This document shows positions 13,901-21,500 of a stretch of 64,000 nucleotides of DNA, in pieces. A program made the translations under genes and the position numbers. Below the pieces are notes generated by a model. The model did not search any database, was not told where the DNA came from, and saw nothing but the letters and a program-made list of their open reading frames with translations. Position 1 is the first letter of the stretch. Every line of letters starts with the position of its first letter. The stretch comes from Paenibacillus sp. NAIST15-1 (GTDB taxonomy: Bacteria; Bacillota; Bacilli; Paenibacillales; Paenibacillaceae): NCBI RefSeq assembly GCF_001894745.1, contig NZ_BBYF01000007.1, positions 62,001-126,000 of the forward strand. Reading direction: 5' to 3'.

Positions 13901-16900
13901 GCAGGAATTCATGGCGATTCAGTCTGTTGCGAACAAGCCTTATTATGAAGTCTCATCTGCGCAGAAGCGCATGTATGCCGTACATGAGCTGGTTGGCGAT
14001 GCGGTTCCTTACAATTTGGCCTCCGTATATGTGGTGGAAGGGCAGCTTGACAAGGCAAGATGCAAGTCAATCATTGATGAAATTGTGCAAAGACATGAAT
14101 CGCTGCGCACTCGGTTCCAGATCGTAAATGGAGAAGTAGTCCAAATCATTGAGGACGAGGTGCCTTCCGTTGTTGAATTCAACACTACAACTGAGGAAGG
14201 CGTGGAAGCTGAAATCAAGTCTTTCATCCGGCCGTTTGATTTGGCGCAGGTGCCGCTGCTCCGCGTAAGATGGACGAGCATACACGAGGAGAAGCACATT
14301 CTGCTCATCGATATGCACCATATTATATCGGATCAGTATTCGATAGCGATTTTACTAGAAGAGATGCAAGCACTGTATGCTGGCAAGACACTAACGCCAT
14401 TGTCCCTGCAATATAAGGATTTTGCTGCTTGGCAAAATGAATTCTTCAAGAGCGAAGCATTTGGTACACAGCTTCAATATTGGAAAGAAGAATTTGCAGG
14501 CGAGATTCCGACGCTCAATATGATGACAGATTACGTAAGACCGCCTGTGCTTACCTTCTCGGGCGATGAAGTGGAATTCGAATTTGGTGAAGCACTCAGT
14601 GGGCGGCTGGAACAGTTGGGATCTGAGCGAGGATTGACCCCTTATATGATTCTCATGGCTGTTTTGAAGCTGACGCTGTGGAAGATTACGGGCCAACAGG
14701 ATCTTATTGTGGGTACAGGAATTGCAGGTAGACGCCATGCCAATCTCGAGCCGATCGTCGGAATGTTCGTCAATACATTGGCAATCCGTTCACAAATTGA
14801 TGAAAGCCTAAGCGTGGGCGAGTACCTGCAATACATGAAAGAGAAGATGCTGAAGGCCTATGAAAATCAAGATTGCCAGTTCGAGATGCTGCTTGAGGAG
14901 CTTCATATCGAGAAGAACATCGCAAGAAATCCGCTGTTTGATGTCGTTATCAATTACATTACGATGGGCACGGAGGAATTGGAACTGGACGGATTATCAC
15001 TAACTCCTAGGCCAATGATGAACAAGGATTCGAAGTTCGACCTCACTTGGACAATCGAGAAACGGAACAATCGCTATGTGGCTTCCTTGGAATACAATAC
15101 GAGTTTGTTCACCAGACAACGAATCGAATCTTATGGAACGCGATTGCTCCACATGCTTACGCAATTGACTGAAGATACAACACGTAGGCTGAGTGAGCTT
15201 ACGCTTGTAACACCACAGGAGAGAGAGTGGCTGCTGCACGAGTTGAATCCAGCAGTTACGCTGGAAGCAGACCATCCAACGCTTGCACAGTTGTTTGAAG
15301 AACAGGTGGAGCTGCATGGGCAGCGCCCTGCAATTGTGTGGAATGATGAAGAACTGACTTATGCAGAGTTGAATAGCCGAGCGAACAGGCTCGCTACACG
15401 CCTTGCAGGCATGCATGTTCAACAGGGAGATCATATAGCGATATTGCTCGATCGTGGGCCGCTGCAGATTGTGAGCATTCTAGCTATTTTGAAGCTGGGC
15501 TGCACCTATGTGCCGATCGACCCAGATTATCCGCAGTCTCGGATCGCCTTCATGCTGGAGGATAGCGGTGCTTCTCTCATCCTCACAGATTCAGTGCTGC
15601 AATCCACCCTTGACGAGTCACTCCCTCGACTGTTGCTGGATCGTGAGGGAGGTCGGGCAGCAGAAGATGACGATGGATCTCACGACTCAGCATCATGGAC
15701 AACCAATATCGGTTCCAATATCGGAGATGCAGACGATACAGCATATATCATGTACACGTCAGGTTCGACAGGAACACCGAAGGGAGTACTTGTTAGTCAC
15801 CGCAATGTAGCCCGTGTTGTGAAGAACGCGAATTACGTGACGATACTGCACAGTGACAGAATGCTTCAATTGTCCAATTACGCATTTGACGGTTCGGTAT
15901 TCGATATTTTTGGAGCGATTCTGAATGGTGCTTGTTTAGTCATCATCTCGAAGGACTCCGCAATCGAAATTGCGCAGTTGGCCAAGTTCATTGAGCAGGA
16001 GCGAATCACGGCCTTCTTCATCACGTCAGCATTGTTCAATATGCTGGTGGATTGGGATGTAACCGCACTGAAGCATGTCCGGAAATTGCTGATTGGCGGG
16101 GAAGCCATTTCAATACCGCATGCACGCAAAGCGGTAGAGTACCTAGGGCCGGATACATTGATCAATGGGTACGGGCCAACGGAGACGACGGTATTTGCTG
16201 CCTACTATCCAATCGGACATACGAACAAGCACGTGCACAGCATTCCAATCGGATATCCGCTCTCCCAGACCAAGCTGTACATCTTGGATCAGCAAGGGCA
16301 ATTAGTGCCTCCATATGTACCTGGCGAGCTGTATATCGGCGGAGCGGGCGTAAGCAAAGGATACTTAAACCGGGATGAACTGACCGCACAGCTATTCGTG
16401 AACGATCCTTTCGACAAAACGGGCAAGCTGTACCGAACTGGGGACTTGGTATGGAGGCTTCCTACAGGGGAGATTGGCTTCATTGGTCGACTTGATTTCC
16501 AAGTCAAAATCAGAGGCTTCCGGATTGAGCTTGGAGAGGTCGAAAATCATATTCAGCTCATCAGCGGCGTGAAGGAGGCAGTTGTATTAGCGAGAACAGA
16601 TCGAACCGGCAGCATGTACATGGTTGCATACTACACCGTTGAGCAGGCAGACCGTGCGGATGGACAGGGATGGAATCAAGAGCAGATGAAAGCACTGCTG
16701 CGCGAAAAGCTTCCAGCCTATATGATTCCTGCTCGTCTGATCAAGCTTGAACGAATGCCTCTCAATATAAATGGAAAGATCGATCGTCAGGCCCTGAAGA
16801 ACATCAGTGAGAATGAGCAGGGTCAGTCGACATATGCGGCTCCGATAACCGAGGTCGAACGGACGATTCTGCGCTGCATGCAAGAAGTGCTGGATCAGGA

Positions 16901-18443
16901 GAGACTCGGTATTACAGACGATTTCTTCGAGCATGGGGGGCATTCCATTAAGGCTATCGCACTTGTTCAGGCTCTGCTGCAAGCTGGGCTTCAATTGAAG
17001 GTGAATGAGATCTTCATGTATCCGACAGTCGAGCAGTTGGCTGCGCTTCCTGGATTGAGCAGCTCTCGTTCGTCCTCATTTCTCCAAAAGCACGACGACC
17101 CATGGAGAGAGGGAGCAGCGGCCGAGCTTTCTGAGCAGCAGATCCTGTTGCTTGTGCAGCATGTACATGCCTCATGCTCTCTCATTTCCACAATGATGGC
17201 TTCAGCGGATCGAGTTGGCCGTTTCCCATTGTCGCCTGTCCAACTCGCACACGGAGCATTCGGGGCTCAAGTCAGCGGATTTGTTACTTCTATTCACGAT
17301 GTGGACGAGAAGTTCCTTCGCAACTTGCTAGTCACAATTATTCAGCGCAATCAGCTGCTTCATAGCGTAATGGAAGGGGAGGATGAGCCTGCTTGGAGTG
17401 AGTATGATAGTACCGCTCTCTCTGCATTCATCGCTCAGCACATTCCGTATATCGATCTGCGGACGTATCACGAGACGACAAAACAACGTCTTGTGGATGG
17501 CTTGACTGGCGTTATTTTGTCAGAACCCTATATAGCGGGCCATTTGCCTTGGAGATTGTGCTGTCTGCGTGTATCAGATGATACCCATCAGATTCTATGG
17601 GGATTCGACCATATTGCCTTTGATGGGATGAGTGCAGAAGTTGTGCGTCGTCAATTTGAACAGGGGATAGCAGGCAGGGACGACGAGCCTATTCAGCCGT
17701 ATGCAGATTATGTAACACTGCTGTCCAAGGGGCCAGTAGGTATCACGGAACAGGATATCATCGAATACCATGAGCTGCGAGTATGGAAAGAGCAGAACAG
17801 CTCCATCATAGACAGTCTGCTCCACGTTCCGAACCGAGAGGTTACGGAGCTTGAGCTGTCCATCCCGATTGCATTGACGAACATAGCAGACCCATGGCAG
17901 TATTCGTTTGACTTGGTTGGCGCTTTACTGCGTTCCTATACAGGAATAACCGACGTTCCGCTCGCGATGATCCATTATGGAAGAAGCTATCAAAATCAGG
18001 ATTTCTACAACAGCGTAGGAGAATTTCTAGATATTATCCCCGTGCTGTTGCACGAAGGACAACCGGCAGCTAGGTTACAAGATGTGATGCAGCATTGCAG
18101 ACGACATTCGATTAACTTCTTGTCACTGCTGTACCATAAGCAGCTATCAGGGGAATATATCGAACTTGCGAGTCTGCTGGATGCATCTTATCGCAGCGGC
18201 GGGCAGCCACAAGCTCTTGTACTCTATAATTTCCAAGGCTATGCATCACAAGAGGAGATTGATGCTTTCCGGAACTCATTCAGTGAACAGGAAGCCAGTG
18301 CTCCAGCTCTGCTATCCATTTCCGTCAACTACGATAAAGAACAACTGCGTATTCACTTGGAAAGCCCGCTAGGTCTCAACGCAGACGTTATCCAAGCATT
18401 TATTCGTTCATATCTCCATGGTCAATACACCCTCGTGCACTAA
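1839..18443 (+). CDS. Hybrid NRPS-PKS megasynthase, 5,534 aa
   Basis: One unbroken ORF starts at ATG after AAGGAGG. Domain order with approximate residues: C1 1-440, A1 455-965, PCP1 970-1045, KS1 1065-1490, AT1 1585-1880, ACP1 1980-2055, C2 2065-2490, A2 2525-3030, PCP2 3035-3110, KS2 3130-3560, dead AT2 3565-3910, ACP2 3945-4020, C3 4025-4460, A3 4485-4985, PCP3 5000-5070, terminal C4 5110-5534. Carrier serines are S1006, S2016, S3070, S3978 and S5036. It builds a three-amino-acid chain interrupted by two polyketide extensions. The N-terminal C domain implies an acyl donor, probably the loading protein encoded next (18558-22934). No KR, DH, ER, methyltransferase, epimerase or thioesterase is present. 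One AT lacks its catalytic serine, implying extender supply in trans. The product is not identifiable by reading. Confidence 0.95.
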   Translation: MVTRRLELTEVQKGIFFDCQIDDPLSYNITASIMLEGVDEVRFEQALSLVIEEQEALRCSLDVSDEMPLLVVHERINIQLTKLDFSAEPELQEERVKLQVEQELNRVFDLTAAPLFHTSLIKLSDKKHIFLISIHHIISDGLSLEVLKQKLLEYDHKLARKEPIEIKPNTGFTDFMSQENTKLAQGGYDKEREYWAKKMIGAEPLALPNDFIRHQVHGIGKEKRIEISSDLLQQIHKQAREQEVTTFMFVLAAFGVLLNRYTQQEDVVFSSPFSYRPDMDFEESIGCFVYMLPMRLLLKDEQSFSEALQQVSKEFIEVYKHIGYPNNLIMRDNQLLPLPGTPSIFDVSFVYDIVEDSDQYELKAEILDQDRVTFPGSLMVILQHTPHKDLIKLQYKPELFADETIDLLGLRFMKLLELVSGQADIKIGEAELLLEQERSLILQQFNQTSYFTYEPRTIIELFHSKVAKHPERKALIDQDQVETYASVDAKANRLARNILQKTQGTPSCIGIQLERSANLVISLLAVLKAGCAYVPLDPTYPSARKQFIFEDANVSYLITTSDLPFEEEWKVDIIDVGDPNIYSGDDSIPEVQLDPYSLAYIMYTSGSTGKPKGVMVENHSVVNTLLDLERRFPVEEHDLYLLKTPHTFDVSGTELFGWFMGEGSLLVLEPDGEKNPQIILEEIHKHKVTHINFVPTMFRAFLELLDNADNLSKLASLKWICIGGEAVTPDILHKFHSLHTDIKLENVYGPTECTIWASHYSIRGDDTTRSIPIGEPLNETRWYIVGKQDQLQPIGIAGELCLSGVGLARGYLNRDELTKEKFVANPFYQEGIDPDYFRNMYRTGDLARWLPSGTIEFLGRIDFQEKVRGVRLETGEIENVLSQMEGITQAIVVVKKETGKSGALCAYYLSDDEISVAQLKEHLSKELPAYMIPSFFVHKRELPLNTSGKVNRNALIADKDYLDAASSSDIAPNTDLEVLIASVWQEVLGITHVGVDDSFFEIGGHSIALIQMHNKLKKALTQDFPITLLFQYPTVRLLADHFNQAEEETITDRKSFFQRDRKVVRSDIAIIGMSIHAPGASNIHDFWNNLKGGVESIHFYKDEELLELGIQPNLLKSPNYVKAKGRIDGIEEFDPNFFEYTPGEVQMMSPQLRLLYQGTWEALEDAGYYPGSDTSKIGLFLGGSDDFEWYQKVLFGESGFSDKYQAFTLSTNHFLATRIAYKLDIKGPVYSALTGCSTTLVTPHLSCQSLILGECDIAVAGGITIELPNEGGYYYEEGMMFSPDGHCRPFDAKAKGTMFSNGMGLVVLKRLDEAIEDGDHIYAVIKGSAINNDGRQKIGFVAPSVEGQAEVIQEAYRVAGIDPETVTYVEAHGTGTALGDPIEVESLTKAFASEKKQFCTLGSVKGNVGHTDTAAGVVGLAKVALSLKHKYIPPTVNYREPNPKIDFASSPFTVRAQGMEWMTIGTGSKRRAGINSFGVGGTNAHMVLEEAPSMMDSSDSEQVNLLVFSSKSKEALVNTSYNVVQHLIDNPSINVTDAAWTLQIGRKPFAYRKALVVNNRYADDPQLLLKQLQDAAVHEVQPAKRQVYFLFPGQGSQYQGMGRSLYRSAEQSAVSRIFKRHMDHVLSCLTEDERLMFEDMIYGDGDSSRINQTENSQFALFGTSYSLALTMLELGVKPAGMIGHSIGELAAATVAGVFELKDAVEIVRLRGRLMQQQEPGVMLAVMAAASMVEPELIPNVWIALENTTNSCVLGGREEAIAHFEAKCEKLGWKAVRVKTSHAFHTPMMEEAAREFEKRLSAYRFNEPRIPIVSNVTGEWVSPSEMNRASYWAAHILRPVNFAKCLTQILKSEHDVFIEVGAGRTLSTFARQHESKAAGQHFVNLIRHPQEALDDVEYIHHKLGLLWGAGVDLDWKAMRGNTVRKRVSLPTYVFDKGHFPIDIAFSAPQASLPRSNAAVHQSSYSQHSQNHVDRLAVAATLRNQSELEQAVLDAYKSVFGFDTIASDQDFFSLGGDSLKAVSLAHAIQQHAGIKVEIVDLFTYSSPIALVAHLYENSAYSYQQVQIAPAAQRDYYPLSSAQNRMYALHLLDPSSVAYNLPSATKIRGLLDRTRVEQTLEKLMLRHESLRTSFDIIGDQAVQIIHDSVDIPFTYREIDRFNDEDIMPLIRSFIKPFSLGSAPLFRVELIRTGSDEQLLLFDMHHSIADGTSMEIITRDFNALYFGELTQPVLQYKDYAVWQAEQQSAGQEIHDQRAYWLQQLGGELPVLELPTDYERPPVKDFHGDRIYFHIEEDCAAKLIQLAQETGTTLYMMMLSAWYVLLARYSGQEDIIVGTPVAGRTQEETKDTVGMFVNMLAIRNRPLSQKSFAEFLHEVKENALKAFSNQDCQFDELVDRLHLQREFNRNPLFDVCFDFQNMEFHDLEIDGISFASYAFPTTTSAYDLVLTCQENKKEKTVEGFLEYATGLFRKETVQRMIGHFQAILQRITTDINTSLGQIEFLTPEEKLWIVTEVNHTALPYDENLVIVELFEQHARTQPDKPALIVADGRQLTYREVNEQANVIAHHLIEQGVTADTLVGVMPRRDEYLIVSLLAVLKAGGAYVPIDPAFPKERIKYMLTESNVNILLCPQEYQAGIEFAGEMVDCREIVSSIRNHNTDDCSNPVSRTHQNNLACVIFTSGSTGKPKGVMINQGSILNFIQDIQQRGVFQHEEDRVICVTTLSFDIFAFESIVPLCTGHSVYIANENEQLDPMLANEKIVQHKVTHLLSTVSRIKAFVENPDFAPALKQLACILSGGEHYHDALLKDLQTRSEARLFNMYGPTETTIWSVAKELTASKLVTIGQPIANTQAYIISDSGLLQPVGVFGELCLAGHGLARGYLNNPEETKRKFFETEQLPGCRLYRTGDRGRLLANGEIELMGRLDSQIKVRGYRVELDEIEKVVQKHEHIRQAVAAAYDDKRGNKQLGLYCTVKKEADVDGEAHIWLKPWLREKLPHYMIPGFVRQLEEMPTLPNGKIDKKALPLPQESSEMTGQTKLPSTGLEKAILDIWKDVLGTDRISVRDNFFDVGGNSLGLILINNRINSLIGRSIPLMQLFQYPTIESLVKSIGIPSELQDIGLAMPVAPVAAESHATADIAVIGMAGRFPGAPTIDAFWDNIVSGVESVVEFSNEELLQAGVDADLLSHPKYVKAKGYLDGIEYFDSAFFDYPYQEANMMDPQIRLLHECVWEVLENGGYNPSAYKGLIGLFAGSGSNLPWMIQFLGHQQDLLRAFEAITLNEKDFLTTRVSYKLNLKGPSFNVQTACSTSLVAIHQAVQSLQRGESHMAIAGGVSISYPRKEGYLWHEGMIFSQDGHCKPFAEDSSGTVSGNGCGVVLLKPLAAALRDGDHIYGVIKGSAMNNDGLEKIGYTAPSVSGQAQVIQSALRQAGVSAEDIHYVEAHGTGTKLGDPIEIEALKQAWDTKKTGYCAIGSVKANIGHLDSAAGVAGFIKTVLSLYHRTIPPLLHFTKPNPAIDFANSPFYVNTQAEYRTDRSQILRAGVSSFGIGGTNVHVVLEQPPEISRFRPSEPVNLLLFSARSQSALTHTSEAVLEYLHSHPEVHISDAAWTLQMGRKPFEYRKALLLDGGLPYETKEMQQFLQQSGLRIQDGRPTAHFYIAAEAGVYRDLGRDWYTSTTQNLHPLAATFNRHVERVIACTELDKRDAFHQLQDDPALEWFTVSYGIAMSLIDVGVLPDGLFGQGIGEVCALTVAGVLALEHAVEWVQTSGKWLQGLEEGALEAVVNGAGTEAVRKQLFYYPLRPSRIPLIDVSHNSSTIEEISVSVVAIGCECSDYASATSQHSHRTEAQDSPSVHRLQAGGNGASSWIEFQRLLAQLWCEGFEIDWSMLHPESGRQRIPLPTYVFDATYHEHDVILNAFELKRKEEGSCVQTLSQAQQIEIGQSSSIRSRDTISEQLAELWQELLGCGEVKAEDDFFVIGGHSLKAISLSANIQQAFKLDMSLTEIFDNAVFNQMVDWIWTNRADEQEFMAIQSVANKPYYEVSSAQKRMYAVHELVGDAVPYNLASVYVVEGQLDKARCKSIIDEIVQRHESLRTRFQIVNGEVVQIIEDEVPSVVEFNTTTEEGVEAEIKSFIRPFDLAQVPLLRVRWTSIHEEKHILLIDMHHIISDQYSIAILLEEMQALYAGKTLTPLSLQYKDFAAWQNEFFKSEAFGTQLQYWKEEFAGEIPTLNMMTDYVRPPVLTFSGDEVEFEFGEALSGRLEQLGSERGLTPYMILMAVLKLTLWKITGQQDLIVGTGIAGRRHANLEPIVGMFVNTLAIRSQIDESLSVGEYLQYMKEKMLKAYENQDCQFEMLLEELHIEKNIARNPLFDVVINYITMGTEELELDGLSLTPRPMMNKDSKFDLTWTIEKRNNRYVASLEYNTSLFTRQRIESYGTRLLHMLTQLTEDTTRRLSELTLVTPQEREWLLHELNPAVTLEADHPTLAQLFEEQVELHGQRPAIVWNDEELTYAELNSRANRLATRLAGMHVQQGDHIAILLDRGPLQIVSILAILKLGCTYVPIDPDYPQSRIAFMLEDSGASLILTDSVLQSTLDESLPRLLLDREGGRAAEDDDGSHDSASWTTNIGSNIGDADDTAYIMYTSGSTGTPKGVLVSHRNVARVVKNANYVTILHSDRMLQLSNYAFDGSVFDIFGAILNGACLVIISKDSAIEIAQLAKFIEQERITAFFITSALFNMLVDWDVTALKHVRKLLIGGEAISIPHARKAVEYLGPDTLINGYGPTETTVFAAYYPIGHTNKHVHSIPIGYPLSQTKLYILDQQGQLVPPYVPGELYIGGAGVSKGYLNRDELTAQLFVNDPFDKTGKLYRTGDLVWRLPTGEIGFIGRLDFQVKIRGFRIELGEVENHIQLISGVKEAVVLARTDRTGSMYMVAYYTVEQADRADGQGWNQEQMKALLREKLPAYMIPARLIKLERMPLNINGKIDRQALKNISENEQGQSTYAAPITEVERTILRCMQEVLDQERLGITDDFFEHGGHSIKAIALVQALLQAGLQLKVNEIFMYPTVEQLAALPGLSSSRSSSFLQKHDDPWREGAAAELSEQQILLLVQHVHASCSLISTMMASADRVGRFPLSPVQLAHGAFGAQVSGFVTSIHDVDEKFLRNLLVTIIQRNQLLHSVMEGEDEPAWSEYDSTALSAFIAQHIPYIDLRTYHETTKQRLVDGLTGVILSEPYIAGHLPWRLCCLRVSDDTHQILWGFDHIAFDGMSAEVVRRQFEQGIAGRDDEPIQPYADYVTLLSKGPVGITEQDIIEYHELRVWKEQNSSIIDSLLHVPNREVTELELSIPIALTNIADPWQYSFDLVGALLRSYTGITDVPLAMIHYGRSYQNQDFYNSVGEFLDIIPVLLHEGQPAARLQDVMQHCRRHSINFLSLLYHKQLSGEYIELASLLDASYRSGGQPQALVLYNFQGYASQEEIDAFRNSFSEQEASAPALLSISVNYDKEQLRIHLESPLGLNADVIQAFIRSYLHGQYTLVH
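5036..8010 (+). other. PKS module 1: KS1-AT1-ACP1
   Basis: KS1 keeps Cys1236, His1372 (EAHGTGT) and His1410, but the usual DTACSS around the cysteine reads LTGCST. AT1 is complete: GQGSQ, GHSIGE with Ser1685, and HAFH at 1781-1784, which in the family points to malonyl-CoA. ACP1 has GGDS with S2016. With no ketoreductase, the product of this step should keep its beta-ketone unless another enzyme acts on it. Confidence 0.88.
8040..11165 (+). other. NRPS module 2: C2-A2-PCP2
   Basis: C2 has HHSIADG at residues 2201-2207, A2 has FTSGSTGKPKG from residue 2676, and PCP2 has GGNS with S3070. The hand-aligned pocket starts D-I-F-L and ends M-I-W. The end is shared with some glycine-type codes, but the match is too partial to assign a substrate. 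Confidence 0.85.
11230..13900 (+). other. PKS module 2: KS2-AT2 (inactive)-ACP2
   Basis: KS2 is canonical (TACSTS with Cys3302, EAHGTGT, KANIGH). The AT region that follows is eroded. The N-terminal GQGSQ motif is gone, GHSxGE reads GQGIGE so that Gly3738 stands where the catalytic Ser belongs (13050), and the part that would carry the HAFH-type motif is deleted. The post-AT linker LPTYVFD survives. ACP2 is intact (GGHS, S3978). The module therefore needs an acyltransferase in trans. Confidence 0.85.
13920..17050 (+). other. NRPS module 3: C3-A3-PCP3, likely Ile/Val
   Basis: C3 has HHIISDQ at residues 4160-4166: both histidines and the aspartate are kept, but the final glycine is glutamine. 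A3 has YTSGSTGTPKG from residue 4639. By hand alignment its pocket reads D-G-F-F-L, then G-V-F, close to known isoleucine codes (DGFFLGVVY), so an aliphatic residue such as Ile or Val is likely. PCP3 has GGHS with S5036. Confidence 0.75.
17150..18443 (+). other. Terminal condensation-like domain
   Basis: After PCP3, about 420 residues form another condensation fold ending at the stop codon. The active motif reads DHIAFDG (from residue 5257): the first His is Asp, while the second, catalytic His and the DG are kept. No thioesterase or reductase follows. In other systems such terminal C domains release the chain onto an amine or alcohol or by cyclisation; which applies here is unknown. Confidence 0.75.
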
Positions 18444-18485
18444 CTTGGCTTCTGAATTCAATCAACGGCAACTCTTCTTGGTGAC

Positions 18486-18521
18486 GGCTTGCTGAATGCT
18501 GTACATCCTGTTCAGCAAGCC
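18486..18521 (+). repeat. Perfect 11-bp hairpin between the two synthase genes
   Basis: GGCTTGCTGAA (18486-18496) and TTCAGCAAGCC (18511-18521) are perfectly complementary around a 14-base loop. No T-tract follows, so it is not a typical terminator. It sits just before the ribosome binding site of the next gene and could be an RNA stabilising or processing element. Confidence 0.55.
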
Positions 18522-18557
18522 ACTACTTCTTGCGTCATCCATATAAGGAGGTTCAAC

Positions 18558-21500
18558 ATGTCTAAGAAGGCGATTCAACATGGCAAATCTCTTACACTTC
18601 CAGCAGAGTATCACACTTTAGCCGAAATGATTCAGTATGTCGCAAATCAATATCCGCAGAAGGGCCTCACCTTCGTAGACGCTTCTGGAAATGAGGAATT
18701 TCTAAGTTATCCGGAACTTGTGAAGAATGCCCGGAAAAACTTAAGCATGCTGTACCGAAAAGGGATACGGCCAGGTGAAGTAATCATTTTGGAAATTGAT
18801 CAGTCTAAAGATTTCTACTGTACATTCTGGGCATGTATATTGGGTGGCATTGTTGCGGCCCCGGTCAGTCAGCCTACCTCGTGGAAGCCGCTATCTGCCG
18901 GATTGCTTAAGCTGACGAGAATTTGGGAGGTGCTCCAAAAGCCAATCATTATTATGGAGGAGCACAATCGCAAGTATTATGAATCGCTTCAACAGAGTTC
19001 CTACTATGAGGGAATCCGCTTTTTCTCCACGCAGGAGCTGGAAACCGAAGGCGTAGGGGAGCCATATGATGCACAGCCGGATGAGCTAGCGTTCCTCCAA
19101 TTTTCTTCGGGCAGTACAGGTATTCCGAAGGGAGTGAAGCTGAGCAGCCGCAACATTTTGATTAATGCGCTCGCCATGGCAGAACGATTCGAGACGAAAG
19201 AGTCGGATACCGTATTTACGTGGCTGCCACATACGCATGATATGGGTCTGTTCGTTCAGCATATTACTCCTATTGTGAGCGGAAGCAATATTGTCATTTT
19301 CTCACCGTATACGTTTGTCCGATCACCCTATCTGTTCTTGCGCAAAATGTCTGAGCATCGGGCAACCTGGTTCGGTTCAACGAACTTCGGATTTGATTGG
19401 ATGATACAGAAGGTCGCGGACGAGAAGCTGACCACACTTGATTTGTCGTCTTTACGGTTTGCACTGAATGGAGCTGAGCCCATATCAATCCATGTGGTAA
19501 ACAGCTTTGCTAAGAAATTCGAACCATGCGGGTATAAGCCTGAAATGATGCTGCCTGCCTACGGCATGGCAGAAGCGACAGTTGGCGTCAGCATTTGGCG
19601 AATGGATGAAGTTCCGAAGGTAGAATACATATCCCGATCTAAATTGATACATGCACAGCTTGCTGTTCCTGTTCAGGGAACCGATGAACGAGATCGCCTT
19701 CCGTTCGTTCATGAGGGCACTCCGTTTCCTGAGATCAGTATCCGAATTGCGGATGAACACGGGTGTACAGTGGACGAGTATGTTGTAGGAGAAATTCAGA
19801 TTCAAGGTGGTTCCGTCACTTCCGGTTATTACAATCGTGACGACTTAACCGAGAGTTTGTTCGTTGACGGATGGCTGCATACCGGCGATTTAGGCTTCAT
19901 AGCGGAAGGCTCGCTTGTGGTAAGCGGGAGAATGAAGGACATTATATTTATCCGCGGGCAAAATTACTTCGCTCATGATTTGGAGGAAGTGTTGTATGAG
20001 CAAGGTGCGATTCCGCGCGGCAACATCGCGTTCGTAGGTTTGTTTAACGGCGCTACACAGCAGGAAGAACTGCTTGCCTTCGTGAAGCACAAATCGGGTG
20101 TAGAGAAGCTGCTCGATCTTCGCCACCAAATCATCACTCATATGCGAGAATCTCTCGGCATTGAGGTTACTCATGTCATTCCGGTTCGCACGATTCCGAA
20201 GACAACGAGCGGCAAACTCCAACGCTTCGAGCTGCGCAAGAACTATGAAGCTGGGGAGTATGACGAGGCGCTTCAAGAAATTCATGCGGGGTTAGAACTG
20301 CGTCGTATTCAGGAGCGGGTTATTCACTCTCCTCAAAATGAACTTGAATCCTTCCTTCGCCGGAGCTGGGCAGAAGTACTGGGCATCCCGGAAACACGTA
20401 TATCTACAGATGATTCTTTCCTGGCATTGGGCGGAAGCTCGATTCAACGTTTTCAGTTCTTAGACCGCATGGAGAAGCACTTTGGCAGAGAAATTGGATT
20501 TGAACTATTTGTCATCTGTAAGACCATTAAGCAAATGGCAGATTATTTGCAAACGATGCCTCAAGCACGTGAGATTCCTGCATCGGCATGGGATGCTGAC
20601 AACAAATTAGACTTGCATAATGCTGTTGCCATTACTGGAATTGCGCTGCGTGTGCCGGGCGCAAGTACGCCTCAGCAATACTGGGAGAATCTATGCACGA
20701 AGAAAGACAGCATTGCCAAGGTAAGTGAGAAGCGCAGGCAATTGGCGGGAAAACCAGAGTGGGATGACTGGCTTGGTGAAATTGCGAATATCGACTATTT
20801 TGACAATGACTTTTTCGAGATTTCCGATGAGGAAGCTGCATTCATGGATCCGCAGCAGCGGCTGATGCTGGAGATTGCCTATGAGGCACTTGAAGATGCC
20901 GGTGCGCTGCCGGGGCTGGATGAGAAACGCAACATCGGCGTATATACCGGCATTAACATCAATACGTACTACCAGCTTGTTATGAATTATATGGACAAGC
21001 ATGGCGTTGATCGTATCCATCCAAATACGATGGTGGGGAATATGCACAATATGGTATCGGCTCTGATTGCACATAAGCTCAACTTTACAGGGCCGGCGCT
21101 TGTAATCGATACGGCATGCTCATCCTTCCTAGTAGCGCTTCATCAAGCAGTTGCAGCGATTAGACAGAACAGCATATCAGGAGCGATTGTAGGTGCCGCT
21201 AATATATTGGCAACACCAATCGTCCATCAATTGTCGCGAAAGGCGGGAATTGTCTCCTCGACTCGTTGTACGAAGACGTTCGATATTGAAGCTGATGGAT
21301 CCGTGTTAGGTGAAGGGGTAGTAGTTGTGTACTTGGAGCCTCTTACTCAAGCAGTTCAGAACAACAAGCAGATATATGGCATTATCCGCGGGAGCGCCGT
21401 CAATAACGATGGATATTCGCTTGGCATCATGGCGCCAAATCCGGGCGGGCAATATCAAGTTCTGTCCGAAGCGTACATTGATGCGAATCTGTCACCGGGT

